The position numbers and the translations under genes were made by a program. A DNA stretch of 64,000 nt, taken from Metaphire vulgaris (Eukaryota; Annelida; Clitellata; Crassiclitellata; Megascolecidae). The stretch covers positions 6,722,497 to 6,786,496 of the forward strand of contig CM030849.1 in the NCBI GenBank assembly GCA_018105865.1, read 5' to 3'. How positions within the stretch are numbered: the first letter of the stretch is position 1; each line of letters opens with the position of its first letter. This document shows, piece by piece, positions 43,157-55,077 of this stretch. Below the pieces are notes generated by a model. The model saw only the letters and a program-made list of their open reading frames with translations. It was not told the DNA's origin and did no database searches.

Positions 43157-45331
43157 GTGCCTGTCAAAACTGAAGTTCTTAATTTCTACTGTGGTACCCT
43201 CCCATTTTGTTATGTGCTGTGAAGTAAGTTCTCTGTAATTTTTCCAGATTTTTAAAATCAAATTTAATGGTTGCTCAACTGCTCTAAAGTTGTCAGATTT
43301 CTAAATAGATGAAAATTTTACACGTGGAAATTCCATATAAGTTCTTCGACAGTTAAATGCATACTTTTAATACTGTGAGGCACCAGGTTAACAATTAAAT
43401 TGTTGTAAATATTCTCAAGAACTAGAAGGTTCAATTGCCTCCAAGAAAATTATCAATTGCCATTCTATTAAGCCTAGTGCGTCTCAGGTCTCTAGTGCGG
43501 TCTGTGGAACATCAACATTGGCACCGACAAACAGCGACTTTCTTGCTTCTGGATACTTTGCTCTGTGTTTTGATATAAGATACTTTTCTGTTCTTTATTT
43601 GTCGCAATACTGTATAGTTGTGAAAGTCCTGTATCAGTTTGAAAGCTCACTCTGTCCTGTCTTTTACAACTGCCAAACTGTTGAGATATTTTTTGGTTAC
43701 CTGAAATTCATCACGGTTTTACTAGCTGTCTTGATCTGTGGGTGTGTGAGGAAATCAACATTCAGGCCAAGAGCATTAAAGAAAGACTTAGTATTGTTTA
43801 TGACAAAGCCGCCGAGCTCCTTTTCAGAAATTGTACTGGGCTTGAACTGAATTCCTTTAGGTGTTTCTGTCTATACTAATTGCTCATCTTTCGTTTTAAT
43901 GCGGATGTCTGCAATGTCGTCAAAAAATGCAAAGGCTATTACTTCCTCACTCAGGTACCATATATGTATGCTGATCTGCAGCATAGGAAATGCCCTTGTT
44001 CAAAGCCACATAGTATTTTGCTATCTTAACAAAAGTTCCGGTCATTGGCAGGAACAGCTGTTGGTCTTGGACATAATGTCCAGGTTTTTGCATACAACAG
44101 GCATCCAAAAAGGCTCATCTCCTTCACTGCAGTTTCTTCACGTGTTTGAGCTGTTCTATAAACATCCGCACTTTTGCACAGTTGAGCAGCTTGACCATCC
44201 AGTGGACTCGGTACATAGATCTTGGTACCATAAATAAATGAATAAGCCAATATCTGGACCAGAGGTGATCGGTCACAACAGTCTCTAAAAACACCAACTA
44301 TACTACTTCATGCACATGAAGTTGGCATACCAGATGCAAAAGGTTCTAGTAAAGCATGGTCTCTATCATGACAAACTCCACTTCGTATGCCAGTATTCAA
44401 AGCTGTCGAAGCATATGTCTTTCACGTGACTTTGAATGCCCATTCTGTAATCATTGTTGTACAACTGCATTGCTCTGGTACATATGAGTGGGTTTGGAAA
44501 ACTAAGTACCTGCTCCACTTGAAAACTTGATACCAAGATTGGCAGCCTATCAATTTGTTCACAGCCTACAGTAGGCCTATCTGGCAACATCTTGCCATCC
44601 CAATGTACTACTGAAGTTAAGAATGGATCAAAATTTGCCAGCGTTTGCCATCTGTTCACGAAACTGTAGTCAAGCTATTCTAATTACTTTAAGCAGATTA
44701 CATGCTGATATAAAATGCAATAATGCGTTCCAAAATTTCATCTAATATTACAACAATATTTTGCCAAGAATATGCGTGCTATAATAGCTGCACCACACAA
44801 TTCATACATAACCTGAAATTTGTACTATTACCCATATTATTAACCATAAGTGACTTAAAACAGTACTGTACACACTGGTTGTTGGTAATAAAGACATGAT
44901 AATTTGCTAAATAATTAATTAATTGTGTATAACAAAGCACGCTTGTTACAGTTTAATGCTTATAAGTATTAACCGGTGACAGTGCTAATTTGACAGTTAA
45001 TAATTATAAATATTCTTAATGTTGTCTGCAAAAAACAAAATTGGTAATCATAGAATATTCATATATTTTTAAAAATATTCAAATAGATAAGTAGCAGATG
45101 CCAATGACATTGGGCATTGAGCAATAAAAGTTTCACAAAAAGCAAGTTTGATAAAATTCGCTAAATGGCATTTTGCACTAAACTTTCAACATGTTGAGCA
45201 ACCAGTAAATGTTGTCATAAAGAGCTGAAATTTTGCACTGTTGCTGCTCTTATAAGGGGTAACAAGTTGAGGGGGTACGACATTAACATTTCTCAACTTC
45301 AAATTTTTACATTGGTTTGGCGGGCACCCTA
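43153..45331 (-). mobile_element. DNA transposon family X, copy A (decayed)
   Basis: Left end TAGGTGCCTGTCAAAACTG and right end, read inward, TAGGGTGCCCGCCAAACCA. Both are followed at some distance by GTACCC(T/C)C, so the ends are imperfect inverted repeats. A (TA)n run borders both sides, consistent with TA-target insertion. The interior is a decayed minus-strand gene of a transposase-like family shared with copy B. The superfamily is not certain. Confidence 0.6.
43470..44659 (-). pseudogene. Transposase-like gene remnant, family X copy A
   Basis: N-terminal part (44659 down): FDPFLTSVVHWDGKMLPD, then DRLPILVSSFQVEQVL. About 0.6 kb further on in a different frame: ISIHIWYLSEEVIAFAFFDD. In between and after, frames are broken by many stops. 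The order WDGK..DRLPILVS..HIWYLSEE..AFFDD matches copy B one to one. WDGK could hold an acidic catalytic residue of an RNase-H-type nuclease, but this is inference. Confidence 0.6.
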
Positions 45332-45347
45332 ATATATATATATATAT

Positions 45348-45399
45348 CGACAGTGGTTCTCACACAGGGCAGACCCTACTGAACCACTTTAAACCTTGT

Positions 45400-45405
<6 letters not shown>
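45348..45405 (+). repeat. CR1-like LINE 3' tail fragment, sense
   Basis: GTGGTTCTCACACAGGGCAG, then CTGAACCACTTTAAACC and TTGTTATATTATAT. Same tail as at 22.3 kb. It lies within TA-rich sequence and continues into (TA)n to 45432. Confidence 0.65.
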
Positions 45406-45432
<27 letters not shown>

Positions 45433-45772
45433 ATGTACTGTGTTTCAAACATCCAAGTGAGACACTGCTATGCAGGAATATCTGGCGAAGCGCTCGCGTA
45501 CAATAATCGATAAGACGGGCTACGGCAACGTGACCACCCGCTTCGGTAGGCTCACTGCTTCTCTCGTTATACTGGTCTGGTTTCTAAGTGTCTTTCTTCC
45601 CGGTCTTGAGCGAAAGAATTGTTGCTAGCCGTTTACCCACGTCTTAGCCGTCATGAACTCGACGCTATTGATGGTTATTTTTAATATGGGAAACTGAATT
45701 TTCACCGCTCGGGGCTCTCCCATACTAATAACCATTGGTTATAACCCTCTAGCTCAACGCCTGTGCCTGTGC
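45433..45772. other. Non-coding stretch between LINE tail and hAT element
   Basis: Moderate GC content, no recognised domain, RNA gene or repeat end. Confidence 0.35.
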
Positions 45773-46935
45773 CAGAGATGTGCGGATCCAACAATTTTGG
45801 GACCGCGGATAATCCGGCTCCGCCAGGTTTAGAACCGCGGAGGATCCGCATCCGCGCGAATATCCAATATCAGGAGCCGCGGAGGATCCGCATCCGCAGA
45901 TAGTAAATAAATTCGGTCTTTTATTAACACCCCTCCCATGGTTTCAGCAAGCCTAGGGCCTATCCTAATGTATTTCAATAAGCAGTAAAATTATGTACCT
46001 AGGTCCGAGACTCATTGCACAAATAGTCGTAAGAAAGGAGATGCTACATGTAAAGCATAACAGATTTTTTAAAATATAAAATAAAAGTTATTCAAAAACG
46101 TTCATATATGAATACCGTGTTGAGTGCACAACTGCACACCTCAAACAGTACACAGCGAATTCAGGCAAAAAATTGGTTACTTAATAACCAATTAGACGCT
46201 CGAAATTAGAAAATAGGGCGCCTATCTCTTCAAAGGAGAACGGACATTCTCCCAGGACATTCCATGATTCCAGCCCCGGCATTATCCCTCCTGGTACACT
46301 AGATGAAATGAAACCCCCGACATAATCACCCCTTTCTTTACTCAATGGCCTTTGACGAAATCGACTGACACTGAAAGAGAATTCGTGTCGCTATCACTAT
46401 TGAATTGGTCTCAATTGAAATCTTTTTTCATTCACATTTGAAATCCTTTCTACTCACCGGTCTTTAAATGTTGCACCCATTCACTTTGGGATTAGGCCTA
46501 CGTGCCGGAGGGATTAAGTGACGATGATTAAGTGATTGAGAATTAGATGACTTGGAAAATGATGGAATCCGAGTCGGGTTGACTGGACTTTGAAGTTTGA
46601 ACTTGTCGGAAGCTGTCTCCCGTCAGTTATTCTGATCTCTTATGTAAACCTCCTAACTTAGCGTTTCTGTTGATCAAAGAGATAATTGGCACTTTGGTCA
46701 TCTACAACCATGCAATAGTCATAAAATTCAGGGCATAATTTGAAAAGGTAGCAAATAGCTATGCACAATGTGTATGCATTTGTGTGTCTGTGTGCGTGTT
46801 GCCAGTTTTCAGGATCCGCGGATACTCCGCCTCCGCCAGCTTTTTTATACTTGGGTCCGCCAAGGTCCGCGGATCCTTAAAATCCTTGCGGACCCGGCTC
46901 CGCGGACGGATCAATCCGCGATCCGCACATCTCTG
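45773..46935. mobile_element. hAT-type non-autonomous element, 1.16 kb, exact TSD
   Basis: Ends CAGAGATGTGCGGATC and, read inward, CAGAGATGTGCGGATCG. The 8-bp TSD GCCTGTGC is exact (45765-45772, 46936-46943). The terminal regions are rich in CCGCGGATCCGC-type words, strongly palindromic and GC-rich against an AT-rich centre. No transposase recognised. Confidence 0.93.
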
Positions 46936-46943
46936 GCCTGTGC

Positions 46944-47650
46944 CGATGTTAAAGTCTTTGGCGTCATAGATTAGTTTATGACGAACGCCCGCCTATAATG
47001 ATAGTAGAACGTTTTATGATCAACTGAGTTGCCGCTCGTGATGCAATTAGTTAAGTCCACCGCTGCAGTATTATAAATCTTGAATGCAGCCTAGAGTGTG
47101 GCGTCGGTTTTATTGGTCCATCCTGTATGCAAAGAATTGTCCAATTTAAGGCAGTTTCAGAAACTACCAGAAGTAGGCCTAATTTAGTAGCAAATTGCTT
47201 TCAGTCGTTATAATCCTACAGTGCCTTAATGTATTCGTAAACTTATATTAGATCGCGAGGCGCGAGCCCTTCTCTCCCGCAAATTTTTTAGAGGCTACAC
47301 TGGGAAAGACGGAAGGTATAGGATTGAACCCCTCAGTTTTTCATTGATGTTTACGTCTACACGTATGCGCCACGGTGAAATGCCAGGATTCACATGAGAT
47401 AAATAATAAAATTGACCCGTAAAATAAAATTTTGCGCTCATTTTAAAAGAATAGACATATCGCATCCTTCATTTTATTTATTGAAACCATAGAATTCATT
47501 TAGAGTTGTTCGGAATTGTTGCTATCGTCATCAACCCATTGATTGCCATTTTGATGAAGAGTCTAGACAAGGATCGACCCCTGTCAGACAGAAGAAGAGC
47601 GGAAGGAAGAGCCTGGTTAGGCGACAATCTAAACTAAGGAACGACTAACT
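46944..47650. other. Non-coding stretch, nothing recognised
   Basis: No domain-bearing frame or paired ends were found. Confidence 0.4.
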
Positions 47651-47654
47651 CATC

Positions 47655-47860
47655 TCAGTATAAGCAATAGACTCAGCACTTGATAAATTAAAATAGTTTA
47701 AAGCTTCTGGATAGGATAACTTGACTGAACATATCATGTTTGCTCATTCAGTGGTCATACTAAGCATAAATAACCTGTTTAATTTGATTTTGCAAACTGG
47801 ACACGTGCCCTATGGATTCGGTAAAGGAATAATAATTCCGCTATTGAAATAATTTGGATC
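47655..47860 (+). pseudogene. LINE RT N-terminal block remnant
   Basis: Frame FKASG, stop, DNLTEHIMFAHSVVILSINN, then LFNLILQTGHVPYGFG and KGIIIPLLK. This is the KASGxDxLxxEH...LFN..L..G.VP..F....IIPL.K block preceding motif A in non-LTR RTs. Isolated and inactive. Confidence 0.65.
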
Positions 47861-48204
47861 GATTAATACAGCAAGCTGTATGCAAAATCTTTGATGTTTA
47901 TGATAAAGTAACAATTTACTGTATTCGTTAAATGTTTGGATTTAATCCAATACATGATATTGTTAGGAATCGTCAACACTCTTTTACACTTCGGTTTTCT
48001 AAGAAACCACTTTATTTTGTCATTTGTATAATAACAAAATGTTTAATAATTGTTAGCTAAGAATTATGTTTATCTTGTGATTTTATCTGCGTTTGCGAAT
48101 AATTATTTATAACAGTTGAAGTTTAGAGAATTGTTATCATTTTCGTTTTGAGAGAAATAAGATTTATTGTTAGGCCTACTTGTAAAACATCACGAGCGCA
48201 AATA

Positions 48205-48357
48205 GAGTAATTACTTGATAAATGCTTCATTATTATTTGATCGAGATAATCTGCCAGCATGCGTCCAGAGCTAAGCTCTACTTACTTGATAAATGTTTCA
48301 TTACCATTTTGATCGAGATAATCTGCCAGCATCCGTTTGTCCAGAGCTAAGCTCCGC
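48205..48357 (+). repeat. Tandem duplication, about 75-bp unit
   Basis: Two successive copies of ACTTGATAAATG(C/T)TTCATTA, then TTTGATCGAGATAATCTGCC and GTCCAGAGCTAAGCTC. The copies differ by small indels. It borders the left end of transposon copy B. Confidence 0.8.
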
Positions 48358-48367
48358 TTTGGGCATT

Positions 48368-49287
48368 GTTAGGGTGGTCCACAAACTTTTTTTCATGAAG
48401 GGCCAAAATTTTAGCCGATTTTTTCGTAGGTCATAGCTATAAAATGCTGAAATTTTATGAAAATGAAAGTGTCATTTATTAGAGCCGTACACATATGTAT
48501 GGGCTTATTACACTGTATATTACTTGTTGCCAATTTTTAATAATTTTTATACACCAAAATTTTGTTTCATAATTTTACATCGCACACCCTCTTATTTCAT
48601 GAGGAATACTGAAATAACTACTCAGTAACAATTTTACAGCAATCCATCAACAGGAAATATGACGTGGGATGTAGTCGAGTTGCTAGCGCAAGATAGACAT
48701 AACTGAAAAATTATTGCTGCCCAATGAACTAACATCAACAGGAAGAGGTCTCCCACAGGCCAGTCAAATCTAGGGTTGCCAACCGTCCTTTATTTCAAAG
48801 GACAGTCCTTTAATGCACCTCTGAATCCTTGCCCTTTATCGCTTTTATAAAGGACCATGGTTTGTCCTTTATTTCAAAAATCGAGTCATGAAACCACACA
48901 TTTCAATTGAAATTTCCTTTTTTGCTTGTCACCCCATTTCATAAGGGATATTACCTTTTTTGCTAGACATCGTGTGACCGTTTTTTGCTTGTCACCGCAC
49001 TTCAAAAGGAAGTTAACTCTTTTTCCCCATCCTGAAAACTTAAATTTTTCAAAAAATTCTTTTTTTGAATTTTAGACAGTATCATGTGTAGCCAATTCAA
49101 TGATCATGTCTTTTTAATCATATCTGCATCATTTCCTAAAGAATTTGTTTAAGGTTGAGATCGGTATACGGTACCACAAGTGGGCTTCTGACTTTGATAC
49201 TGAGTCATTTGCACCTCAAACCTCACCAAATAAAATGGTGTGAAAAATAAAAAAAAAAAAACAAAAAAAAATTAATTCAGGCCACTT

Positions 49288-49354
<67 letters not shown>

Positions 49355-51547
49355 TATATATATTAGTGTGGTGTAGAGTAAAAAATTAATTTCATAATTT
49401 TCAGTTGTCTTACCCCCTCAAACTATTCCTCTTTAGCTAAGCTCATTAGGAAAAAGTGTGAGCCTCTTATGGTAACTATTACTGGTAGCTCAATAGCCTG
49501 ATAGGTAACGATTATGGTCACTATAGCTAATTTATCTAAAAATCACAGATAAGGGCTCAGTCCATTCTCCTCTGATTTTGCAAGCTATGCAGCACTTTAA
49601 GTCAAACAGTATTTTCAAATGGAAGCAAGAACATGTAAAGTTGTAAAGTGTAAACTTCTAAAGACTACAGACTGCAACTGTTCAGTGTTTAAAACAAGAA
49701 GCTAGTAAACAAGTACAGTATATCTGTCTACAGTGTTGACCGACTATGCTGTCCTGACAATGTCTGTTTCTTGCTGTCGGGATAAGCCTGCCTGTGCTGT
49801 GCAACCGTCTGTACTAAAAAACTGAAGCTGTTACTCATCTTTGGTTATGAGGCCGCTCAGTTCTTGTATAAGAGCCACACCACGTTCTGCGTGGTCATTC
49901 ACCAAGCTCATTGCATGAACTGTCTTTGCCGCTTCCTGATAATCCTCCTGTGCCTCCCATAAGCCTGGTTCATCACTTCAAATAATATCATGGACTTTGG
50001 TGATAAAAAAATCTTCAAAATTATTTACCATGAATGTTTGTAGGTCCACTGTTATTCGCCTTGTCTGCTCTTGCTGAACGCTGGTGTTTCTCATGACATG
50101 GAGCATTTGTCTCTTGGTTGATATACTCACATTGCTGTCAAAGAATGCCAAACTGACCAGTTCAAGGGACAAGTACCATAAGTGATTGGAAAACTTTGTG
50201 CTGCTGCTTTTGCTATAACCGGATTAATTGTCGAGTAAGCAAGAAGCGATTTTAGCAACTGAAAGTCACCATATGGTGCACTTGCTGCTAAAAGAGCCGT
50301 TATCCGAACCTTCAGATAAACACGAGCTGCAAACACACACACACGCGTCTCTCAGTCCATTCTCATCTGATTTTGTCAAATGGAACTGGCTTCGAAACAT
50401 CATATCTTTATGCTGTAAATTACTTTCGACAGCCAACGAGCACGATGCATGGCCCCCGGTGCCTTGAATCTGACTCCTCTCACAGGTAGAACTGAACCGA
50501 GAAAGATGACAATCAGTTCTAAGAACTCCTGGTAGTCATCCCTTGGCTGACTCTCTGCCAGATATGTGAATGCAAATTTTATAATACTGTCTCGGATATC
50601 TTGCACTGTTCTCGACACCGTATCGCCTGCCATTCCAGTTTCTTATTTCTCCAGGTCTATAAACACTCAATTTTTTAAACGCTTAAAGAGAGCAACCTCT
50701 GGAGACGATGTTGTAACTCCAAGACATAGGCCTACTTTAAATTAAATACGGTACCAATGACCAGTTCCATAACATGATGTCTGCACGCGAGTGATAGTAT
50801 CTCCTTACCAATTTTCTGTTCTAGGAGAACACAAGCACCGGTAAGACGTCCAATGTTAGGACTGGTTGTGTCAAAAGACATTGCCCGAATGTTGCTTGCT
50901 ATGCCCCAGTCCTCCACTGTCCACAGCTGTGGCTTGCTCCTCTCCAGTTACACTTGGTAGCTTTGCAACTGTCAGTAGCTGGGAAAGTTCTTTGACAGAA
51001 ACAATCACATGAAGTCGGTCAACATGTTCCCTGGTTGTTAATTCAGCAATAAGTTTGCCATCCCAGTAAATCACCAGTGGCACATTGCCTTTAAACTCAG
51101 CTTTTAATGCCGCTGCTTGCTGAAATCTGTGCTTCATTATCTGTCGGCCAATCGAGTCGCGATTGATGGCCAGGTTTTCAATGTTATGACCTAAGCTCTG
51201 TGCAGTTTCAACAAGAACATGCATCGCCTTTCGATCTGACATTTTCGTTCTGTCCAGAGCAGCTGCAAGTTCTGGTGTTATAATACTGTTTCTGCCTCTC
51301 TCTTTTTAGAAGTCGTATACTGCAACCAAGGTTTTACATTTGCACTGTTTTGCAGCTTAAAACTTAATATTAGAAGCTAGTACTTATACACTGAAGCTAT
51401 TTATCTCTGCAAAACTTTAGAGTAATTGAGCAACCTCTAAATATTCTCCAATAAAGCTGATATTTTGCCTGAATTGTTTTCTTATATATACAAACAAACT
51501 GAGGGGTAAGAAGATATTTACAAACTTCAAAAATAAGCACCACCCTA
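48368..51547 (-). mobile_element. DNA transposon family X, copy B (decayed)
   Basis: Left end TTAGGGTGGTCCACAAAC; right end, read inward, TTAGGGTGGTGCTTATTTT. Both are followed by an A/T-rich zone, then coding remnants on the minus strand. The ends resemble those of copy A (TAGG.TGCC). The left half includes other repeats: a TTGCCAACCGTCC-type MITE end near 48775 and (TA)n at 49291-49366. Confidence 0.6.
49870..51242 (-). pseudogene. Transposase-like gene remnant, family X copy B
   Basis: From 51242 down: KHRFQQAAALKAEF, VPLVIYWDGKLIAELT, VDRLHVIVS, LLTVAKLPSVTGEEQATAV. After a shift near 50.91 kb: MSFDTTSPNIGRLTGACVLL, LSLACRHHVMELVIG. Near 50.6 kb: AFTYLAESQPRDDYQEFLEL. Near 50.3-50.1 kb: ASAPYGDFQLLKSLLAYSTI, LWYLSLELVSLAFFDSNVS. 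The order is that of a family I know as uncharacterised invertebrate proteins. D in WDGK and D in FDTT are candidate catalytic acids. Several frameshifts and stops make this copy dead. Confidence 0.65.
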
Positions 51548-51865
51548 ACACACACATATGATCCGTAAAAACAAACAGATAATAACAAGTATGCACCTAT
51601 ATAGCGCCATTTATAATGCCCAAATGCATCAGTCGATGACACAGATGTTAAAAACTTTTGTTAGGGCCTACATTTTTTAGGTTACCTCAAAAGAAAGCGT
51701 ATTCATCGTTTTTTTGTTTTTTGTCTGTTTTTTAATTTCGGCTTCTATTTTATTTTTGTGAGAATTCTTCAGTTACAAGATGTCATATGAGGTCAGATAT
51801 TGAAAGATACATTCATTATTTTGCATCAGTATTTGATCTCTGTATCCCATAACGGGGAAGTTAGC

Positions 51866-52080
51866 AGAGTGGGAACAACACTGGACGATGGAACAGAAGA
51901 TCTCGAGTTCGATACCCGCAGGAGCCTTAAGGTCGACTCAGCTTTACCCGCTAGAAGACGGTAGTAATAGTGAAGAACAGCGTTCTTCCAGCGGGGTAAA
52001 ACGTGGGTCTGGAGAAGTAATACCCCAGATTAATGGCCTATACCACATACGTAGCTGATTGCCTAGACCGGAAATATGAT
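51866..52080 (+). repeat. tRNA-derived SINE, diverged long-body copy
   Basis: Head AGCAGAGTGGGAACAACACT, then GAGTTCGATACCC (B-box-like). Body with AAAACGTGGGTCTGGAGAAG and CAGATTAATGGCC, as in the SINE at 42.74 kb. Confidence 0.55.
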
Positions 52081-52684
52081 AAGATAATCATGTGAAAATA
52101 CAGTAATTACAGTATTCTGTTAATTTAGTTCATGTGCGAGTACAATGACTGCAGTATGCAGTTCATTTTCTTTATGACCTCAGTTCACCTGCCGCTAGTA
52201 ATAGAATGCAGCTTATAATGAGGTCATCAAAATAACACACTGCTTAGAAAGTTATGAAAAATCCGTTAATCCGGTTGATCAGACTACATACGAAACCGCT
52301 CTCTCCTCGCTATCAGTCGTCAACTGGGTGGTCTAAATATCAAATACGTATTAGGCCATTTTTATGGCTCGAGATACGCCTCTGCAAATAGACTAGGTTT
52401 TATTTATTAACGCGATAATAGGAGGACTTGTTAGTCATCCTAAGTCTAGTTTAACTGGAGGTTGCAGTGATGACATGAACACAAGATTTCAAAAGACAAC
52501 AGTGCATCCCAACTAATGTGACATTTGTTTGAAAAGAAAATTCAGGTAACTTTACAGATAGCCTACTCACTTGATTTCTAAAGCAATTAATCTGCTCGAG
52601 CATTTTTGCTAATTGGCACCATCTCCTGCAGTTACAATGATCATTCGGAATCTGCTTGGGCCAGGGTATGCACAGAGACTTTAA

Positions 52685-52795
52685 TATCACAAGACAGAGT
52701 CTATGGTATCAGAAAGTGACGCCAGATTTCCACCATTTTACATGGAAAAGGGGAATCTAGTGTATATATTAAATGTATAAATTAAATCTATGGAT
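52685..52795. mobile_element. Diverged copy of the 0.9-kb MITE family
   Basis: Contains TATCACAAGACAGAGTC, GGTATCAGAAAGTGACGCCA and ends ATTAAATCTATGGA. These correspond to the inner left, centre and right parts of the element at 880-1139. Shorter by about 0.15 kb. Confidence 0.5.
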
Positions 52796-52954
52796 GTTCA
52801 GGACGTTGTATTTTAATTTGAATATCATTTAAATCATTTTTATTTGATATATTTTCACACTCAGAATTACAGTTTGCATATCCAATACATTTTGCAAAAT
52901 AGTATAATTTTACAGATAATTTTCCAATGTATGTATGTACAGTATGTGTGTATG

Positions 52955-53230
52955 GACTGGACTATTTATATAGCGCCGCAAGCATAGCGGGGCCAAAGAC
53001 AAAGGCGCTTTACAAAGAATATGACTCCCGGACTACTGTAGATGATTTTTTAGTCTGTTTTAAACAATGGATCGGTCTTTGATCCATCTGATTTCCAGCG
53101 TGAGATTTTCCTCGTGAGAAGGCGCGATCTCCTAGGGTAGGGATTTTGAGCGACCTCGGGACAACAAGGTCTAGAGAGGACGATGATCGCAGTGTCGATC
53201 GTCTGAGAGTGTCTAATAAACTTATTTCGC
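52955..53230 (+). repeat. Short interspersed repeat, GCGCC family, copy 4, extended
   Basis: TTTATATAGCGCCGCAAGCA, then GGGGCCAAAGACAAAGGCG and CTTTACA. This is the most complete copy. It continues into a GC-richer segment with ATCCATCTGATTTCCAGCGT, not seen in the other copies. Confidence 0.45.
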
Positions 53231-53377
53231 CAAATGTTCTATAGCTCTTATAGCACGGTTCGTTACTGAGCTTGAAAAAATTATGAAGTAGTTACTTCAG
53301 CTTTGCTGTTGTTATGCATCCTGCTTAAACTGACAGTAAATAAGATTTCGATTGAACAGTATTTTGATATCAACTCA

Positions 53378-53540
<163 letters not shown>

Positions 53541-54176
53541 AATCTATTACTCTGTATCTCGATACAATGGTGCAAGGCCGTCTTCGGTTTCGACAACTTC
53601 AATGAATGAATTAACTTTATGTCCAAATGGCAAAGATGTCATGTCACTATAATGGCACAAATCAAAATCACTCATACGCCAAAATCAGCACCTAATTGCC
53701 TGTCAAAATCTAGGAAGGAACAAATACTGATCGCACAGATGTTATTTCTGAATATCTAGATTCTGCTTTTTGATTCTAATATAGACCCCCTAATGAATAA
53801 ATCAAATTGAAAAGTTCAATTAACAATTTTATTAATACTTTTCAGGTGTAAGATTCAAATTTTGGCAAAGGATTAGCTTTGCATACAGACAGGGTAAAAG
53901 TAGACACGTTGTTTATTCGTCTCACCCATTTGGATGAGAATTGACTTAATGCAAAAAAATCACACCTCTTGCTCTAAGTCTGGTGTTAAACGAAACTAGA
54001 GTACGCAGGGAAATTATAGAAGTAACCAGTGACGTAGCCAGCATTTGCCGAAAGGGGGAGGGTCACGACTTCTTCGGAAAATCCTGACAAGGATATAAGG
54101 TCGTCACTAATTATTATTTTTGAATGGTTATGCAACAACTATACAACTACATTGATATTTTAAATATTTTTAAGTA

Positions 54177-54650
54177 AGTAAGTAAGTGAGTACAATCTTG
54201 TAAATGTATATAGCCCTTTGGAAAGTAGTACATTATTAGTTGCTTATTCTTATGTGCTTAATTTTTCTTCAAACGACTATAGGCAAGGTGGTTTGTCGGC
54301 CGGGCAAAGGTCGGTGAATCTATGAGGTGGCGAGTCAGGTTGTTAGTGCTATGGACAGGGTTTAATCTAGGCTGTTTCCGGGGGAAAATTGCCCTTCCTC
54401 CCGGAAATTTCAAAGTCCCCGGAAATTTTGGCATATGGCCTACTACATTAACTAACAGCAGCCCCTTAGCTGACTCCCCCGGTCTTGTCAGTACTGTCCC
54501 CCCGGAGTCCAGAGTCTAGATTAAACACTGGCTATGGAGGAAATGACTTTTGGAATAGGGAGGTTTTTAATTTAGACCTAACGGCTTGAGGAGATAGTGA
54601 AGAAATTAAAGGAAATCAGGATTAATTTGTGCTTCTGCGCCCTTTGGCCC
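54177..54650 (+). repeat. Dispersed repeat R1, copy 2, carrying a MITE
   Basis: Starts AGTAAGTAAGTAAGTGAG, then GTACAATCTTGTAAA, GGTGGTTTGTCGGCCGGGCA and, after the nested MITE, GGAAATGACTTTTGGAATAG. Collinear with 9434-9764. Confidence 0.75.
54356..54530. mobile_element. hAT-type MITE, 175 bp, nested in R1
   Basis: Ends CAGGGTTTAATCTAGGC and, inward, CAGTGTTTAATCTAGAC; exact TSD GCTATGGA on both sides (54348-54355, 54531-54538). The empty site exists at about 9610 (TTGCTATGGGGGAAATGAC). CCCCGG-rich interior. Confidence 0.95.
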
Positions 54651-54741
54651 GATTTATAATATTATGCACTAAAATGTTTTGTTTCGGCCAGCCAAGGGGA
54701 TTTAGGGATTTAACCCTCAACCCCCTTGGCTACGCCACTGC

Positions 54742-55075
54742 AATTAACGCTATATCTCGAGCTAGCAACTTCAAGATGTGCTATTTAATAATAATAATAA
54801 TCATGCCTTGTGCATTTTGGAAATACCCATACTACAAAATTCCAACCTAAATATAAGCTAGGTCTAACATTTCAAATTTGCATCATTTAATCCTGACAAA
54901 GAATCTTCATTTCCACAAAACATGGTTATTCATTATCGATAATTAATTAAGTAACTAGTTTTCTGTGTAAAAGACACATAATATTAGCTGAAATGTCAAT
55001 CAGGATAATTTGCAAAAACGGGCTACGGATTACGGGATATAGATTGTATGCAGATTGAGTGTTCGTGAATAAGTA
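54742..55075. other. Non-coding AT-rich stretch
   Basis: No recognised gene or repeat ends. Confidence 0.4.
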
Positions 55076-55077
55076 CT

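Larger units (their letters stand above)
54027..54740. mobile_element. hAT-type MITE containing R1 and another MITE
   Basis: Ends CAGTGACGTAGCCAGCATT and, read inward, CAGTGGCGTAGCCAAGGGG. Flanks GAAGTAAC and CAATTAAC match in 6 of 8, an eroded TSD. Inside lie an R1 repeat (54177-54650) and, within that, a second hAT MITE. The native element would be about 0.25 kb. Confidence 0.7.

Noticed and set aside
43518..43850. Plus-strand 110-codon frame with signal-like residues
   Set aside because: It is the reverse of the minus-strand transposase-like remnant (PEARKSLF, HIWYLSEE).
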